DNA of 64,000 bases from Aquimarina sp. BL5 (GTDB lineage: Bacteria; Bacteroidota; Bacteroidia; Flavobacteriales; Flavobacteriaceae), in assembly GCF_003443675.1 (NCBI RefSeq), contig NZ_CP031963.1, positions 2,441,501 to 2,505,500 on the forward strand, read 5' to 3'. The number at the start of each line of letters is the position of its first letter. Within the stretch, counting starts at the first letter, position 1. Positions 34,814-44,674 of the stretch are shown piece by piece. Under the pieces are notes generated by a model. It had not been told where the DNA came from, searched no databases, and saw only the letters and a program-made list of their open reading frames with translations. A program made the translations under genes and the position numbers.

Positions 34814-35431
34814 TTAACCACGTTTTGAAATTTCATCTCTGATTCTTGCTGCTAATTCATAGTCCTCATTAGCGACTGCTTGTTCAAGCATTCGATTCAA
34901 TTCTTCGAGAGATAAATCCTGATAACTGGTTTCCTTGCCCACCATTTCCACATCATCAGAAACCAATTCATCTACCAACAGGCTTTCGGGATCGTCTTCA
35001 TCGGCTTTTTTAGGATTTACTTTTAAATAAATTCCAGCTTGATCCAAAATATTCTTGTACGTAAATATAGGTGCTTGAAAACGCAATGCTAAAGCGATAG
35101 CATCACTAGTTCTAGCATCAATAATCTCTTCGATTTTATCACGTTCACAAATGATACTAGAATAAAAAACGCCATCCACCAGTTTATGTATAATTACTTG
35201 CTTAACAACTACATCAAATCGATCAGCGAAGTTTTTAAATAAGTCATGAGTTAATGGACGGGGAGGTTTAATCTCCTTCTCTAACGCTATTGCTATGGAT
35301 TGTGCTTCGAATGCACCAATAACAATTGGCAATTTTTTTTCCCCATCTACCTCGCTTAAAATCAATGCATAAGCACCATTTTGGGTTTGACTGTACGATA
35401 TTCCTTTTATGTTCAGACGAACTAAACTCAT
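34814..35431 (-). CDS. Bifunctional nuclease (DUF151) with C-terminal UVR motif
   Basis: I start at 35431 (MSLVRLNIKGISYSQ, 205 aa) because the longer form adds only four residues. The BFN domain occupies about residues 1-135: PIVIGAFEAQSIAIALE, PRPLTHDLF, RTSDAIALALRFQAPIF. Plant homologues have RNase/DNase activity. A UVR-type helical hairpin (LNRMLEQAVANEDYELAARI) ends the protein and may mediate protein contacts. It follows etfA after a terminator. Confidence 0.87.
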   Translation of the reverse strand: MSLVRLNIKGISYSQTQNGAYALILSEVDGEKKLPIVIGAFEAQSIAIALEKEIKPPRPLTHDLFKNFADRFDVVVKQVIIHKLVDGVFYSSIICERDKIEEIIDARTSDAIALALRFQAPIFTYKNILDQAGIYLKVNPKKADEDDPESLLVDELVSDDVEMVGKETSYQDLSLEELNRMLEQAVANEDYELAARIRDEISKRG

Positions 35432-35444
35432 AGTAATTTTCAAT

Positions 35445-35493
35445 AAAAAAAAGGCTGTTTGAACAAATGGACTTTACCTAAGTTCAAACAGCC
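35445..35493 (-). terminator. Terminator of the etfBA operon
   Basis: On the minus strand, a perfect 12-bp stem (GGCTGTTTGAAC with GTTCAAACAGCC) with a 17-nt loop, followed by eight T bases, 25 bp after the etfA stop. Confidence 0.85.
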
Positions 35494-35518
35494 CTTGATT
35501 GGGCACAATTTATGAAAA

Positions 35519-36487
35519 TTATGCGTTATTCGCCTTAAATTCCTTTAATTTTTCGATTAACTGAGGTACTACCTCAAAGGCATCACCAACAATCCCATAA
35601 TCTGCAGCCTTAAAGAATGGTGCTTCCGGATCATTATTGATTACTACTTTCACCTTACTAGAATTGATACCTGCAAGATGCTGAATAGCTCCTGAAATTC
35701 CTACAGCGATATACAAGTTAGTTGCCACAGGTTTTCCTGTTTGACCAACATGTTCTCCGTGAGGTCTCCATCCCATATCACTAACTGGCTTAGAACAAGC
35801 TGTAGCTGCTCCAAGAACATCTGCAAGTTCCTCTATCATTCCCCAGTTTTCTGGCCCTTTAAGACCTCTTCCTCCAGAAACTACAACTTCTGCATCTGCT
35901 ATAGAAACTTTATCAGTAGCTCTGTCCACTGAAGTTACATTAACTGTAAAATCTTCATCAGATAATGAAGGATCAAACCCTTCAACCGCGGCTGCACCTG
36001 AAGCTTCTTTAAGTCCAAAAGCATTATTTGACAATCCTATAACCTTAACATCTGTTGAGATTTCAGTAATGTTAAATGCTTTATTCGTAAAAGCTGTTCG
36101 CTTTACTGTAAAAGGAGAAGCACTTTCTGGCAAAGCAACAACATTAGAAGCATATCCTGCATTAAGATTTACAGCTAACATAGATGCCAAAAACTTACTA
36201 TCTGCACTAGAACTTACTACTACTACTTTAGCACCTTCTTTATCTGCTGCTTGTTTTAATGAATCCGCATACGCTTTTGCATTAAAAGTAGTTAGTTTCT
36301 CATTTTTAATTTCTAATACTTTATCTACACCATAGTTCCCAAGCTCACTACTATCATCGGCATTAACACTAACGGCGGTAACTGTAGTACCGAGCATATT
36401 AGCAACCTCTTTTGCATAGGATGCTACTTCGAAGGCTGCTTTTTTAAACTTTCCTCCTTCACTTTCTGTGTATACTAAAACTGACAT
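35519..36487 (-). CDS. etfA: Electron transfer flavoprotein alpha subunit
   Basis: 322 residues. The C-terminal FAD-binding domain is clear: VVSGGRGLKGPENWGMIEEL, KPVSDMGWRPHGEHVGQTGK, YIAVGISGAIQHLAGI, VINNDPEAPFFKAADYGIVGD. With EtfB it carries electrons from acyl-CoA dehydrogenases to the quinone pool. It is downstream of etfB by 54 bp in one operon. Confidence 0.95.
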   Translation of the reverse strand: MSVLVYTESEGGKFKKAAFEVASYAKEVANMLGTTVTAVSVNADDSSELGNYGVDKVLEIKNEKLTTFNAKAYADSLKQAADKEGAKVVVVSSSADSKFLASMLAVNLNAGYASNVVALPESASPFTVKRTAFTNKAFNITEISTDVKVIGLSNNAFGLKEASGAAAVEGFDPSLSDEDFTVNVTSVDRATDKVSIADAEVVVSGGRGLKGPENWGMIEELADVLGAATACSKPVSDMGWRPHGEHVGQTGKPVATNLYIAVGISGAIQHLAGINSSKVKVVINNDPEAPFFKAADYGIVGDAFEVVPQLIEKLKEFKANNA

Positions 36488-36541
36488 ATGTACTATTTTT
36501 TTATGTTGAACCTATACTAAAATAGGTGTCCTTTTATATTA

Positions 36542-37288
36542 TTATATTGCTTTAGCTTCGTTATGTAATAACTCTACTAACTGACCTACATTATCCGGAG
36601 AAACTAAAGTCACCTCTCCTTTTGGAGCTGGTTTTTCGAATTTAACCGCTTTTGTCTCCTGAGAAGTTTCAACCGCATCCACAACGGTAAGTGGCTTTTT
36701 ACGTGCCATCATAATTCCTCTCATATTAGGAATACGAAGATCACTTTCCTCTACCAAACCTTTTTGACCACCAACAACAAGTGGTAGTTTTGTGGTAGAA
36801 GTTTCTTTTCCTCCATCAATCTCTCGAATAGCAGTAGCTGTATCTCCTTCTACTTCTAATCCAATGCAAGTATTTACAAAATTAGCTTCTGTAAGGGCAG
36901 CCAACATTCCAGGCACCATCCCTCCATTATAATCAATTGACTCTCTTCCTGCAATTACAAGATCATAACCTCCATCTTGCACTACTTTTGCTAATTGCTT
37001 AGCTACATAAAAACCGTCAGTAGCCTCTGTATTTACTCTAATCGCATTATCTGCTCCGATTGCTAACGCTTTTCTTAGAGTAGGCTCTGTTTCTGCTCCA
37101 CCAACATTTACTACATCAACAGATGCACCTTGCTTTTCCTTAAACCACATAGCACGGGTCAATCCGAACTCATCATTAGGATTAATTACAAACTGTACTC
37201 CATTTGTGTCAAATTTAGTATCCCCTTCTGTAAAATTAATTTTAGAAGTAGTGTCTGGCACATGGCTAATACAAACTAATATCTTCAT
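36542..37288 (-). CDS. etfB: Electron transfer flavoprotein beta subunit
   Basis: 248 residues, AMP-binding subunit of ETF. MKILVCISHVPDTTSKI and FVINPNDEFGLTRA are the standard N-terminal motifs; VIAGRESIDYNGGMVPGMLA and LRIPNMRGIMMARKKP follow. First gene of the etfBA operon, divergent from pdhB. Its -7 box is at 37326-37333 and a 26-bp palindrome covers the -33 region, so it is probably repressor-controlled. Confidence 0.95.
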   Translation of the reverse strand: MKILVCISHVPDTTSKINFTEGDTKFDTNGVQFVINPNDEFGLTRAMWFKEKQGASVDVVNVGGAETEPTLRKALAIGADNAIRVNTEATDGFYVAKQLAKVVQDGGYDLVIAGRESIDYNGGMVPGMLAALTEANFVNTCIGLEVEGDTATAIREIDGGKETSTTKLPLVVGGQKGLVEESDLRIPNMRGIMMARKKPLTVVDAVETSQETKAVKFEKPAPKGEVTLVSPDNVGQLVELLHNEAKAI

Positions 37289-37325
37289 TTTATATAGGTA
37301 TTTTTTGAGAATTTAATAATAAAAG

Positions 37326-37333
37326 CGAAAGTA
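37326..37333 (-). promoter_or_regulatory. etfB promoter -7 box
   Basis: TACTTTCG on the minus strand, the same TAnnTTCG variant seen before the DegT gene, 38 bp before the etfB ATG. Confidence 0.5.
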
Positions 37334-37347
37334 CAAATAAAATGTCG

Positions 37348-37373
37348 AATTTACTATGCATGCATAGTAAATT
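37348..37373. promoter_or_regulatory. 26-bp perfect palindrome between etfB and pdhB
   Basis: Each 13-bp half reads AATTTACTATGCA and its complement with no spacer (core ACTATGCATGCATAGT). It starts 14 bp upstream of the etfB -7 box, over the expected -33 position. Size and symmetry suit a dimeric MarR- or TetR-type regulator; the protein is not identified. Confidence 0.7.
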
Positions 37374-37410
37374 TTTCAATTTTCAGTGATCAGTAAAGGG
37401 TATTAATTGC

Positions 37411-37418
37411 TACTTTTG
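37411..37418 (+). promoter_or_regulatory. pdhB promoter -7 box
   Basis: TACTTTTG, an exact TAnnTTTG match 34 bp before the pdhB ATG. No clear -33 TTTG. Confidence 0.55.
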
Positions 37419-37452
37419 CGTTTCGAGTAGCACAAAAATAATTATTTTATAA

Positions 37453-38430
37453 ATGAAAACGATACAATTCAGAGAAGCAATTTGCGAAGCAATGAGCGAA
37501 GAAATGCGCAGAGATGAGTCTATTTACTTAATGGGTGAAGAAGTGGCTGAGTATAATGGAGCTTATAAAGCTAGTAAAGGAATGCTTGACGAGTTTGGAT
37601 CAGATAGGGTTATCGATACACCTATTTCTGAATTAGGCTTTTCTGGAATCGCAATAGGAAGCGCCATGAATGGTAATCGTCCTATTGTAGAATATATGAC
37701 TTTTAACTTTTCATTAGTTGGTATTGATCAAATTATCAATAATGCTGCAAAAATGCGTCAAATGAGTGGGGGTCAATTTAACATTCCTATTGTTTTCAGA
37801 GGTCCTACAGCTTCTGCAGGTCAATTAGGCGCTACACATTCCCAAGCGTTTGAAAACTGGTTCGCCAATACTCCTGGATTGAAAGTTGTTATTCCATCTA
37901 ATCCAAAAGATGCTAAAGGATTATTAAAATCTGCTATTCGTGATAACGATCCTGTAATCTTTATGGAAAGTGAGCAAATGTATGGTGATAAAGGTGAAGT
38001 TCCAGAAGGTGAATATACCATTCCTCTTGGTGTAGCAGAAACCAAAAGAGAAGGTAATGATGTAACTATCGTTTCTTTCGGAAAAATAATTAAAGAAGCT
38101 TATAAAGCAGCAGATGAGCTTGCTAAGGAAAATATATCTTGTGAAATCATTGATCTAAGAACAGTTCGTCCTCTTGATCTAGATGCGATTTTTTCTTCAG
38201 TTAAAAAAACAAATCGATTAGTAATACTTGAAGAAGCATGGCCTCTTGCTAATATCGCGTCAGAAATTACATATCAAGTTCAATCTAATATTTTTGATTA
38301 TTTAGATGCTCCTATTATAAAAATAAACACAGCAGATACTCCTACTCCATATTCTCCTGTTTTACTTGAACAATGGTTACCAAATAGCCAAGATGTTGTT
38401 AAAGCTGTCAAAAAAGTAATGTATAAATAA
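37453..38430 (+). CDS. pdhB: Pyruvate dehydrogenase E1 component, beta subunit
   Basis: 325 residues. MKTIQFREAICEAMSEEMRRDESIYLMGEEV is cut here to its key parts: the thiamine-activating Glu lies in MGEEVAEYNGAYK. FRGPTASAGQLGATHSQAFE and PGLKVVIPSNPKDAKGLLKS are typical of the beta subunit. It pairs with an alpha subunit encoded elsewhere to decarboxylate pyruvate within the PDH complex. The alpha-subunit and E2 genes are not in the window, so this is a solitary pdhB as often seen in Flavobacteriia. Confidence 0.94.
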   Translation: MKTIQFREAICEAMSEEMRRDESIYLMGEEVAEYNGAYKASKGMLDEFGSDRVIDTPISELGFSGIAIGSAMNGNRPIVEYMTFNFSLVGIDQIINNAAKMRQMSGGQFNIPIVFRGPTASAGQLGATHSQAFENWFANTPGLKVVIPSNPKDAKGLLKSAIRDNDPVIFMESEQMYGDKGEVPEGEYTIPLGVAETKREGNDVTIVSFGKIIKEAYKAADELAKENISCEIIDLRTVRPLDLDAIFSSVKKTNRLVILEEAWPLANIASEITYQVQSNIFDYLDAPIIKINTADTPTPYSPVLLEQWLPNSQDVVKAVKKVMYK

Positions 38431-38570
38431 AATGAACCCTTTTCTTTGTGTTTGATAGTTTTCAGATTTTAATTCATTTTTCACTAATATTGGCTCGGAA
38501 TTTGATAAAACTATTTTGATTTATAAACATCAATACTTATTAGGGTACTTTGAAATACTTGAATTATATA

Positions 38571-38625
38571 TTTAAAATGTTTTGTTTTAAACTTTAATAC
38601 TAAGCTTAAAACAAAACATTTTAAA
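38571..38625. repeat. Long hairpin-forming inverted repeat downstream of pdhB
   Basis: Perfect 20-bp arms TTTAAAATGTTTTGTTTTAA (38571-38590) and its complement (38606-38625), extended inward by CTT/AAG after one mismatch, leaving a 7-nt loop. It is 140 bp after the pdhB stop and is the strongest feature of the 414-bp gene-free stretch 38431-38844. Confidence 0.8.
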
Positions 38626-38737
38626 ATTTGCGTCATTGAAGGTAGGGTATTTATGTATTGATGTGTTTAAGTTAAAAAAACAACAACATTTAAATTGATT
38701 AAACAGAGTTAAATTTTAATACCGGTAATTAATATCA

Positions 38738-38767
38738 AAAAAAAGAGGACTTAGATGTTCCTTTTTT
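38738..38767 (+). terminator. Terminator-like hairpin in the pdhB/DUF5686 gap
   Basis: AAAAAAG-A-GGAC and GTTCCTTTTTT can pair with one bulge and one G-T wobble around the loop TTAGAT, leaving a T-run. It would end a transcript reading from pdhB or from a small RNA in the gap. Confidence 0.45.
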
Positions 38768-38844
38768 GATTTAAAACAGGTTGAATTATTTCAATTAAAA
38801 AACCGGTCCAATGATGTTCAATCATAATTATTTAAAAATATTAG

Positions 38845-41343
38845 ATGAGATATTGGGTTTTAGGGTTTTTATTTTTTGTTTTTAGCAACTCTTTCATTTT
38901 CGGACAGACTAAAGTTAGTGGTCATGTATATGACAGCAACAAACAAGCTGTTCCTTTCGCAAATATTGTTTTTGTAAATTCTACAATAGGAACCATTACA
39001 GATGAAAATGGTAAGTTCTATATGGAATCTGACCAAAACCACAATAGTATTAAAGTTTCTTTTGTTGGTTTTGAAACAAAAACAATAAAACTTTCTAAAC
39101 GAACTACTTACAACATGGAGGTTGTTCTTGAAGAAGAAGCAGCTTCTCTGGATGAAGTTGTTATATACAAAGGTAAAACCTCTAAAAAAAATAACCCAGC
39201 TATAGATATCCTTCGTAAAATTTGGGACAACAGAAGAGTAAATGGCGTTAAAAAATTCAAGCAATACAACTACGATAAGTATGAAAAGTTAGAATTTGAC
39301 CTTAATACTATCGATAGTGCATTGGTAAATAGTAGGATCTTTAATGGTATGGAATTTATCTTTGAAGATATCGATACTTCCAGAATAACTGGAAAAACAT
39401 ACTTACCCATTTTTCTGAATGAGGCTATATCCAAAGTATATGGTGATAATGAACTTAACGAACTTAAAGAAGTTCTTCAAGGAAACAAAAATGCAGGTTT
39501 TAGTGATAACCAAACACTTATTGCTTTCGTGAAAGATCTATACTCTGATTACGATATCTATGATAATTATCTAAAGTTCTTTGATAAAAGTTTTACAAGT
39601 CCATTATCCAGAACCGGAATCAGCGTGTATAACTATGTCCTTTCTGATAGTGCTTACATTGGTGATAAATGGTGCTATAACATTATATATTATCCAAGAA
39701 GAAAAAACGAACTAACTTTTAAAGGAGATTTTTGGGTAAATGATACAACCTGGGCAATCAAAGAAATTAATCTAGAAGTTACTAAGAGTGCTAATATTAA
39801 CTGGGTAAAAGACCTATATATTGAACAAGAATTTGACGTTCTTAACGATTCTATATTTTTAATAACAAAAGATTATTTTCAATCAGATTTTGCCTTCAAT
39901 AAAAAAGAAAAATCTCGAGGAGTATATGGCAAAAGAACAACTCTTTATGATAACTATAAATTTGATCAGAAGAAAGGCAGAAAATTCTATCAGAGCCAAG
40001 TAGATCCTTATAATCAAGAAATTTATAATCGTGATGATTCATTTTGGACAAATTCCAGAATGGAAGACCTAAACAAAGATGAACAAAAAGTATACAAACT
40101 TTTAGACACATTAAAAACTGTTAAAGCATTTAAAAGATTATATAATATTGGAACCATATTAGCTACAGGGTATGTAGAATTTAATGGTTGGGATTTTGGT
40201 CCTTTATTTTCTACCGTTGGTTATAACACTATAGAAGGTTTTAGATTAAGAGCTGGAGGTAGAACTTATTTCACAGCAAACGACCGATGGAGAATAGAAG
40301 GATATGGTGCATATGGTTTTAGAGACAACAAATTTAAATATGGATTATCCGGAAAATATCTTGTTGACCGAAAATCCAGACTGATTGTTTCTGCTGGGAA
40401 TCGAAGAGATGTAGAACAACTTGGAGCCAGCCTTACCAACACTAATGATGTAGAAGGTAGAAGTTTAGCATCTTCCTCTATTGTAGCAACTGGAGATAAC
40501 AGTAGACTGACTTCTATTAACTTATCCGCCTTTTCCATGCAAGTAGAACCCAGAAAGAACTTTACTCTTGGGGTTACAGGGTCTTTCAGAACATTAAAAC
40601 CCGCAGATGATGATTTATTTAGTTTAGATTTTATTGATCCCGATACTGGTGAGATAAAATCTGAAATAAAGCAGGCCGAAATAGGAACCTCTTTAGCATA
40701 TTACCCTGGAAGAAAAACTACTGGATATGGTGTAGATAGAGTTATTGTTAATGATGGTGACTTTGCTCAATTATTCCTTAATTATTCTGTAGGTTTAGAC
40801 CATATATTAGAAAGCGATTTTGAGTATCAAAAGCTTCAATTTTTTTATAGACAACCTTGGAATATTGGTGGATTTGGAGTCTTAAATAGCTCTTTAGAAG
40901 TAGGAAAGACTTTTGGAGAAGTTCCGCTTGGTTTATTAAGCGTAATACCTGGTAACCAAACTTATTTATCGATTCAGAACACATTTCCTTTATTAAACTT
41001 TTATGAATTTGTGACCGACACTTATGCTGCAGTTCATATGGAACATAACTTTAATGGTAGAATTTTTTCTAGAATACCGTTATTGAGGAAATTAAACTTA
41101 CGTGAACTTGTCGGTATTCGAGGAGTATGGGGAGAACTATCTGATGAAAATATAGCTCTGGACGCTTCTGGCTTTTTGCAAACTGTTGGAGCTCCTGATG
41201 ACGAAATATATTGGGAATATAGCGTTGGCGTAGGAAATATCTTTAAAATCTTTAGAATTGACTTCCACTTCAGAGGAAATTACTTTGATAATCCGGATGC
41301 GCGTAATTTTGGGGTAACAGGATCCTTTGGGTTCTATTTCTAA
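38845..41343 (+). CDS. DUF5686 outer-membrane protein with carboxypeptidase-regulatory-like domain
   Basis: 832 residues. Signal peptide (ending SFIFGQ), then a CarboxypepD_reg-like beta-sandwich at about 22-105 (KVSGHVYDSNKQAVPFANIVF, SVGFETKTIKL-like strand), then the DUF5686 region and many amphipathic beta strands ending in FGFYF, the aromatic C-terminus expected of an outer-membrane barrel. Function is unknown; the fold resembles TonB-receptor relatives but lacks a plug. A long upstream gap suggests its own promoter. Confidence 0.85.
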   Translation: MRYWVLGFLFFVFSNSFIFGQTKVSGHVYDSNKQAVPFANIVFVNSTIGTITDENGKFYMESDQNHNSIKVSFVGFETKTIKLSKRTTYNMEVVLEEEAASLDEVVIYKGKTSKKNNPAIDILRKIWDNRRVNGVKKFKQYNYDKYEKLEFDLNTIDSALVNSRIFNGMEFIFEDIDTSRITGKTYLPIFLNEAISKVYGDNELNELKEVLQGNKNAGFSDNQTLIAFVKDLYSDYDIYDNYLKFFDKSFTSPLSRTGISVYNYVLSDSAYIGDKWCYNIIYYPRRKNELTFKGDFWVNDTTWAIKEINLEVTKSANINWVKDLYIEQEFDVLNDSIFLITKDYFQSDFAFNKKEKSRGVYGKRTTLYDNYKFDQKKGRKFYQSQVDPYNQEIYNRDDSFWTNSRMEDLNKDEQKVYKLLDTLKTVKAFKRLYNIGTILATGYVEFNGWDFGPLFSTVGYNTIEGFRLRAGGRTYFTANDRWRIEGYGAYGFRDNKFKYGLSGKYLVDRKSRLIVSAGNRRDVEQLGASLTNTNDVEGRSLASSSIVATGDNSRLTSINLSAFSMQVEPRKNFTLGVTGSFRTLKPADDDLFSLDFIDPDTGEIKSEIKQAEIGTSLAYYPGRKTTGYGVDRVIVNDGDFAQLFLNYSVGLDHILESDFEYQKLQFFYRQPWNIGGFGVLNSSLEVGKTFGEVPLGLLSVIPGNQTYLSIQNTFPLLNFYEFVTDTYAAVHMEHNFNGRIFSRIPLLRKLNLRELVGIRGVWGELSDENIALDASGFLQTVGAPDDEIYWEYSVGVGNIFKIFRIDFHFRGNYFDNPDARNFGVTGSFGFYF

Positions 41344-41519
41344 AAACTGGAAATAAATTCGTTAACACTAATCTATTTGTACTAATTATTAGTGATTTCA
41401 ATCTAAAAAAATTACCAAATACATTTTTACGAAAAGCTTATAGGTTACCATAACATTAAAATTTAAGGTATAAACCTGTTATTTTTGGTTATAAATTTTA
41501 ACCAACCCCTTGTAATACT

Positions 41520-41527
41520 TATATTTG
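41520..41527 (+). promoter_or_regulatory. ppa promoter -7 box
   Basis: TATATTTG, an exact TAnnTTTG match 26 bp upstream of the chosen ppa ATG. Confidence 0.55.
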
Positions 41528-41553
41528 CCGCCCATAAAAATGAGAATAAGAAT

Positions 41554-42084
41554 ATGAGCGCAGCAACCCGCGAAAGTTTCGATGTACTAATCGAAATACC
41601 AAAAGGAAGTCGTAATAAGTATGAATACGATTTTGATATAAAAAAAATTCGTTACGATCGCATGATTTTTTCTTCTATGATGTATCCTGCAGATTACGGA
41701 TTCATACCAGAAACTTTAGCATTGGATGGAGACCCATTAGATGTTTTGGTATTAGTAACAGAACCTACTTTTCCTGGATGTGTAATGGAAGTAAAACCAA
41801 TAGGTGTTTTCCATATGGCAGATGAAAAAGGCCCTGACGAAAAAATTATTTGTGTTCCCGTAGCGGATCCTATAGCTAGTCGATTAGCAGATCTAAAAGA
41901 AATGAACCCACACTTAATAAAAGAAATAGAACATTTTTTCCAGGTTTATAAAGATCTCGAGAAAAAGAAAGTTGATGTTGGTGGATGGGGAAATATAGAT
42001 GAAGCTAGAGAAATCATTAAAGCGTGCGTAAAACGTTTTGAAGATATGCCAAACAAACCCGAAGGTCTATTTAGTATTCACTAA
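41554..42084 (+). CDS. ppa: Soluble inorganic pyrophosphatase (family I)
   Basis: Hydrolyses pyrophosphate to phosphate in the cytoplasm. Start at 41554 (MSAATRESFDVLIEIPKGS, 176 aa) is preferred because the promoter -7 box lies between it and the earlier in-frame ATG at 41485. Metal and substrate residues are in EIPKGSRNKYEYD, PADYGFIPETLALDGDPLDVLVL and VPVADP. It is followed by a strong terminator and then the membrane pyrophosphatase gene. Confidence 0.95.
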   Translation: MSAATRESFDVLIEIPKGSRNKYEYDFDIKKIRYDRMIFSSMMYPADYGFIPETLALDGDPLDVLVLVTEPTFPGCVMEVKPIGVFHMADEKGPDEKIICVPVADPIASRLADLKEMNPHLIKEIEHFFQVYKDLEKKKVDVGGWGNIDEAREIIKACVKRFEDMPNKPEGLFSIH

Positions 42085-42104
42085 AGTTCATACGAAAAAT
42101 AAAT

Positions 42105-42147
42105 AAAAGCGCAATATTTTTAATAAAATATTGCGCTTTTTCTTTTT
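42105..42147 (+). terminator. Terminator between ppa and hppA
   Basis: Perfect 16-bp stem AAAAGCGCAATATTTT with its complement, loop TAAT, followed by TTTTTCTTTTT. It separates the two pyrophosphatase genes into different transcripts. Confidence 0.9.
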
Positions 42148-42195
42148 AGCTTTATTTTACTACATTTAGTCACTAATTAACTAAAAACACATTTA

Positions 42196-44601
42196 ATGGA
42201 ATCAAATATGATTTATATGCCAATTGTTTTGGCAATATTAGGGCTTATTTATATGCTGGTTAAAAAATCTTGGGTAATGAAACAAGATGCCGGTGATGGT
42301 AAAATGAAAGAAATTTCAGATCATATCTACGAAGGAGCCTTAGCTTTTTTAAATGCAGAGTACAAATTACTTGCGATATTTGTGGTAATAGTTAGTGTAT
42401 TACTAACCATTGTTTCTTTTGTAGTACCTACTACTCACTGGTTAATTGTAATTGCTTTTATATTCGGAGCCGTTTTCTCTGCTTTTGCAGGTAACATAGG
42501 AATGAAAATAGCTACAAAAACTAATGTAAGAACAACGCAAGCCGCGCGTACTAGTTTACCAAATGCACTTAAAATTTCTTTTGGAGGTGGTACTGTAATG
42601 GGACTTGGTGTTGCAGGTCTAGCTGTATTAGGCTTAACTGCTTTCTTCATATTCTTCTTTCACTTTTTTATGGGCGGAGAATGGACCAATACAATGGACA
42701 TGACCATCGTTCTAGAGACTTTAGCCGGATTCTCTCTTGGAGCTGAATCTATTGCGCTATTTGCTCGTGTAGGTGGAGGGATCTATACGAAAGCAGCTGA
42801 TGTAGGAGCAGATTTAGTAGGTAAAGTAGAAGCAGGTATTCCTGAAGACGACCCACGTAACCCTGCTACAATTGCAGATAATGTTGGAGATAATGTTGGA
42901 GATGTTGCAGGTATGGGTGCTGATTTATTTGGCTCTTATGTAGCTACTGTATTAGCGGCAATGGTACTTGGAAACTATGTAATCAAGGATATGGGAGGTG
43001 CAATCTCTGATCTTTTTGGAGGCATTGGCCCAATTTTATTACCAATGGCAATTGCCGGTGCAGGAATTATCATCTCTGTTATTGGTACCATGTTGGTGAA
43101 AATTAAAAGCAATGATGCTAAAGAAGCTCAAGTAATGGGAGCACTTAATGTTGGTAACTGGACATCAATTATATTGGTAGCAGCAGCTTGTTTCGGTTTG
43201 TGCAAGTGGATGCTTCCTGAAACAATGAAAATGGAGTTCTTCGGAGAAGGACTTATAGAAATTTCCGCAATGCGCGTATTTTATGCAACACTTGTTGGAC
43301 TAGTAGTTGGTGCTGTGATTTCATCGGTAACGGAATACTATACAGGATTAGGTAAATCTCCAATCCTAAAAATTGTACAGCAATCAAGCACAGGTGCAGG
43401 AACCAATATTATAGCAGGTTTGGCGACGGGTATGATTTCTACATTCCCTTCTGTATTATTATTTGCAGGAGCCATTTGGGCATCTTATGCATTTGCAGGA
43501 TTTTATGGCGTAGCATTAGCCGCTTCTGCAATGATGGCTACAACCGCTATGCAATTAGCAATTGATGCATTCGGACCTATATCCGATAACGCCGGAGGAA
43601 TTGCAGAAATGAGCGAACAAGAACCAATCGTAAGAGAACGCACTGATATATTAGATTCAGTTGGAAACACAACAGCTGCAACTGGCAAAGGTTTTGCTAT
43701 TGCTTCTGCTGCATTAACATCTTTAGCCTTATTTGCTGCTTATGTAACCTTTACAGGCATAGATGGAATCAATATTTTTAAAGCTCCAGTATTAGCAATG
43801 TTATTTGTTGGAGGTATGGTACCGGTAGTATTTTCTGCCTTAGCAATGAATGCCGTTGGAAAAGCAGCTATGGAAATGGTGCAGGAAGTACGTCGTCAGT
43901 TTAAAGACATTCCAGGAATTATGGAAGGTACAGGAAAACCTGAATATGATAAGTGCGTTGCAATTTCGACACAAGCTTCCTTAAGGGAAATGATGTTACC
44001 TGGACTACTAACTATTGGATTTCCTTTAGTAATAGCATTTGTTCCATTATTATTCGGAATGGATACCTTGGCAATTGCCGAAATGTTAGGAGGATATATG
44101 GCAGGAGTTACCGTATCTGGTGTTTTATGGGCAATATTTCAAAACAATGCAGGTGGTGCTTGGGATAACGCAAAAAAATCATTTGAAGCTGGTGTAGAAA
44201 TTAACGGAGAGATGACTTACAAAGGCTCTGATGCTCATAAAGCTGCCGTGACTGGTGATACCGTTGGAGATCCTTTCAAAGATACTTCAGGACCATCTAT
44301 GAACATATTAATCAAACTAACCTGTCTTATCGGACTTGTAATTGCACCTATACTTGGTGGTCATACTTCTGAAACTGCAGTAGCAACTAACGAAATCGAA
44401 GTTATTGAGACGAAATCATCTTCTAACCCAGTTGAAAAACAAATCGAAGTTAAGATGAATATGCACGGAGATATAGCCAATGCTGAAGTTACTATTACAA
44501 AAACCCAAGATGGCAAGACTGCTGTAGAAACCAAAAAATTGAAAGGTACAGAAGAAGAAGTAAAAATTAAGATTGAAGAAATTAGAGCTTCTATAAAATA
44601 A
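42196..44601 (+). CDS. hppA: Membrane ion-translocating pyrophosphatase, K+-dependent type
   Basis: 801 residues, about 16 transmembrane helices. Couples pyrophosphate hydrolysis to Na+ or H+ export. Substrate-binding motif [20 protein letters not shown] and [20 protein letters not shown] are intact, as is EVRRQF and [28 protein letters not shown] has Ala where K+-independent enzymes have Lys, so it should be K+-dependent; the ion (Na+ is likely in a marine flavobacterium) is inference. Unusual: after the last helix there is a hydrophilic, charged tail of about 70 residues (from [15 protein letters not shown]). Confidence 0.93.
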   Translation: MESNMIYMPIVLAILGLIYMLVKKSWVMKQDAGDGKMKEISDHIYEGALAFLNAEYKLLAIFVVIVSVLLTIVSFVVPTTHWLIVIAFIFGAVFSAFAGNIGMKIATKTNVRTTQAARTSLPNALKISFGGGTVMGLGVAGLAVLGLTAFFIFFFHFFMGGEWTNTMDMTIVLETLAGFSLGAESIALFARVGGGIYTKAADVGADLVGKVEAGIPEDDPRNPATIADNVGDNVGDVAGMGADLFGSYVATVLAAMVLGNYVIKDMGGAISDLFGGIGPILLPMAIAGAGIIISVIGTMLVKIKSNDAKEAQVMGALNVGNWTSIILVAAACFGLCKWMLPETMKMEFFGEGLIEISAMRVFYATLVGLVVGAVISSVTEYYTGLGKSPILKIVQQSSTGAGTNIIAGLATGMISTFPSVLLFAGAIWASYAFAGFYGVALAASAMMATTAMQLAIDAFGPISDNAGGIAEMSEQEPIVRERTDILDSVGNTTAATGKGFAIASAALTSLALFAAYVTFTGIDGINIFKAPVLAMLFVGGMVPVVFSALAMNAVGKAAMEMVQEVRRQFKDIPGIMEGTGKPEYDKCVAISTQASLREMMLPGLLTIGFPLVIAFVPLLFGMDTLAIAEMLGGYMAGVTVSGVLWAIFQNNAGGAWDNAKKSFEAGVEINGEMTYKGSDAHKAAVTGDTVGDPFKDTSGPSMNILIKLTCLIGLVIAPILGGHTSETAVATNEIEVIETKSSSNPVEKQIEVKMNMHGDIANAEVTITKTQDGKTAVETKKLKGTEEEVKIKIEEIRASIK

Positions 44602-44624
44602 TTTTCAAAAGCTATCCAATAAAG

Positions 44625-44650
44625 AACCTCGCTAATTAGCGGGGTTTTTT
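44625..44650 (+). terminator. Terminator of hppA
   Basis: AACCTCGCT/AGCGGGGTT stem with an AATT loop and a T-run, 24 bp after the hppA stop. Confidence 0.85.
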
Positions 44651-44674
44651 ATCTTTATACTTTAAGAAAATTCT

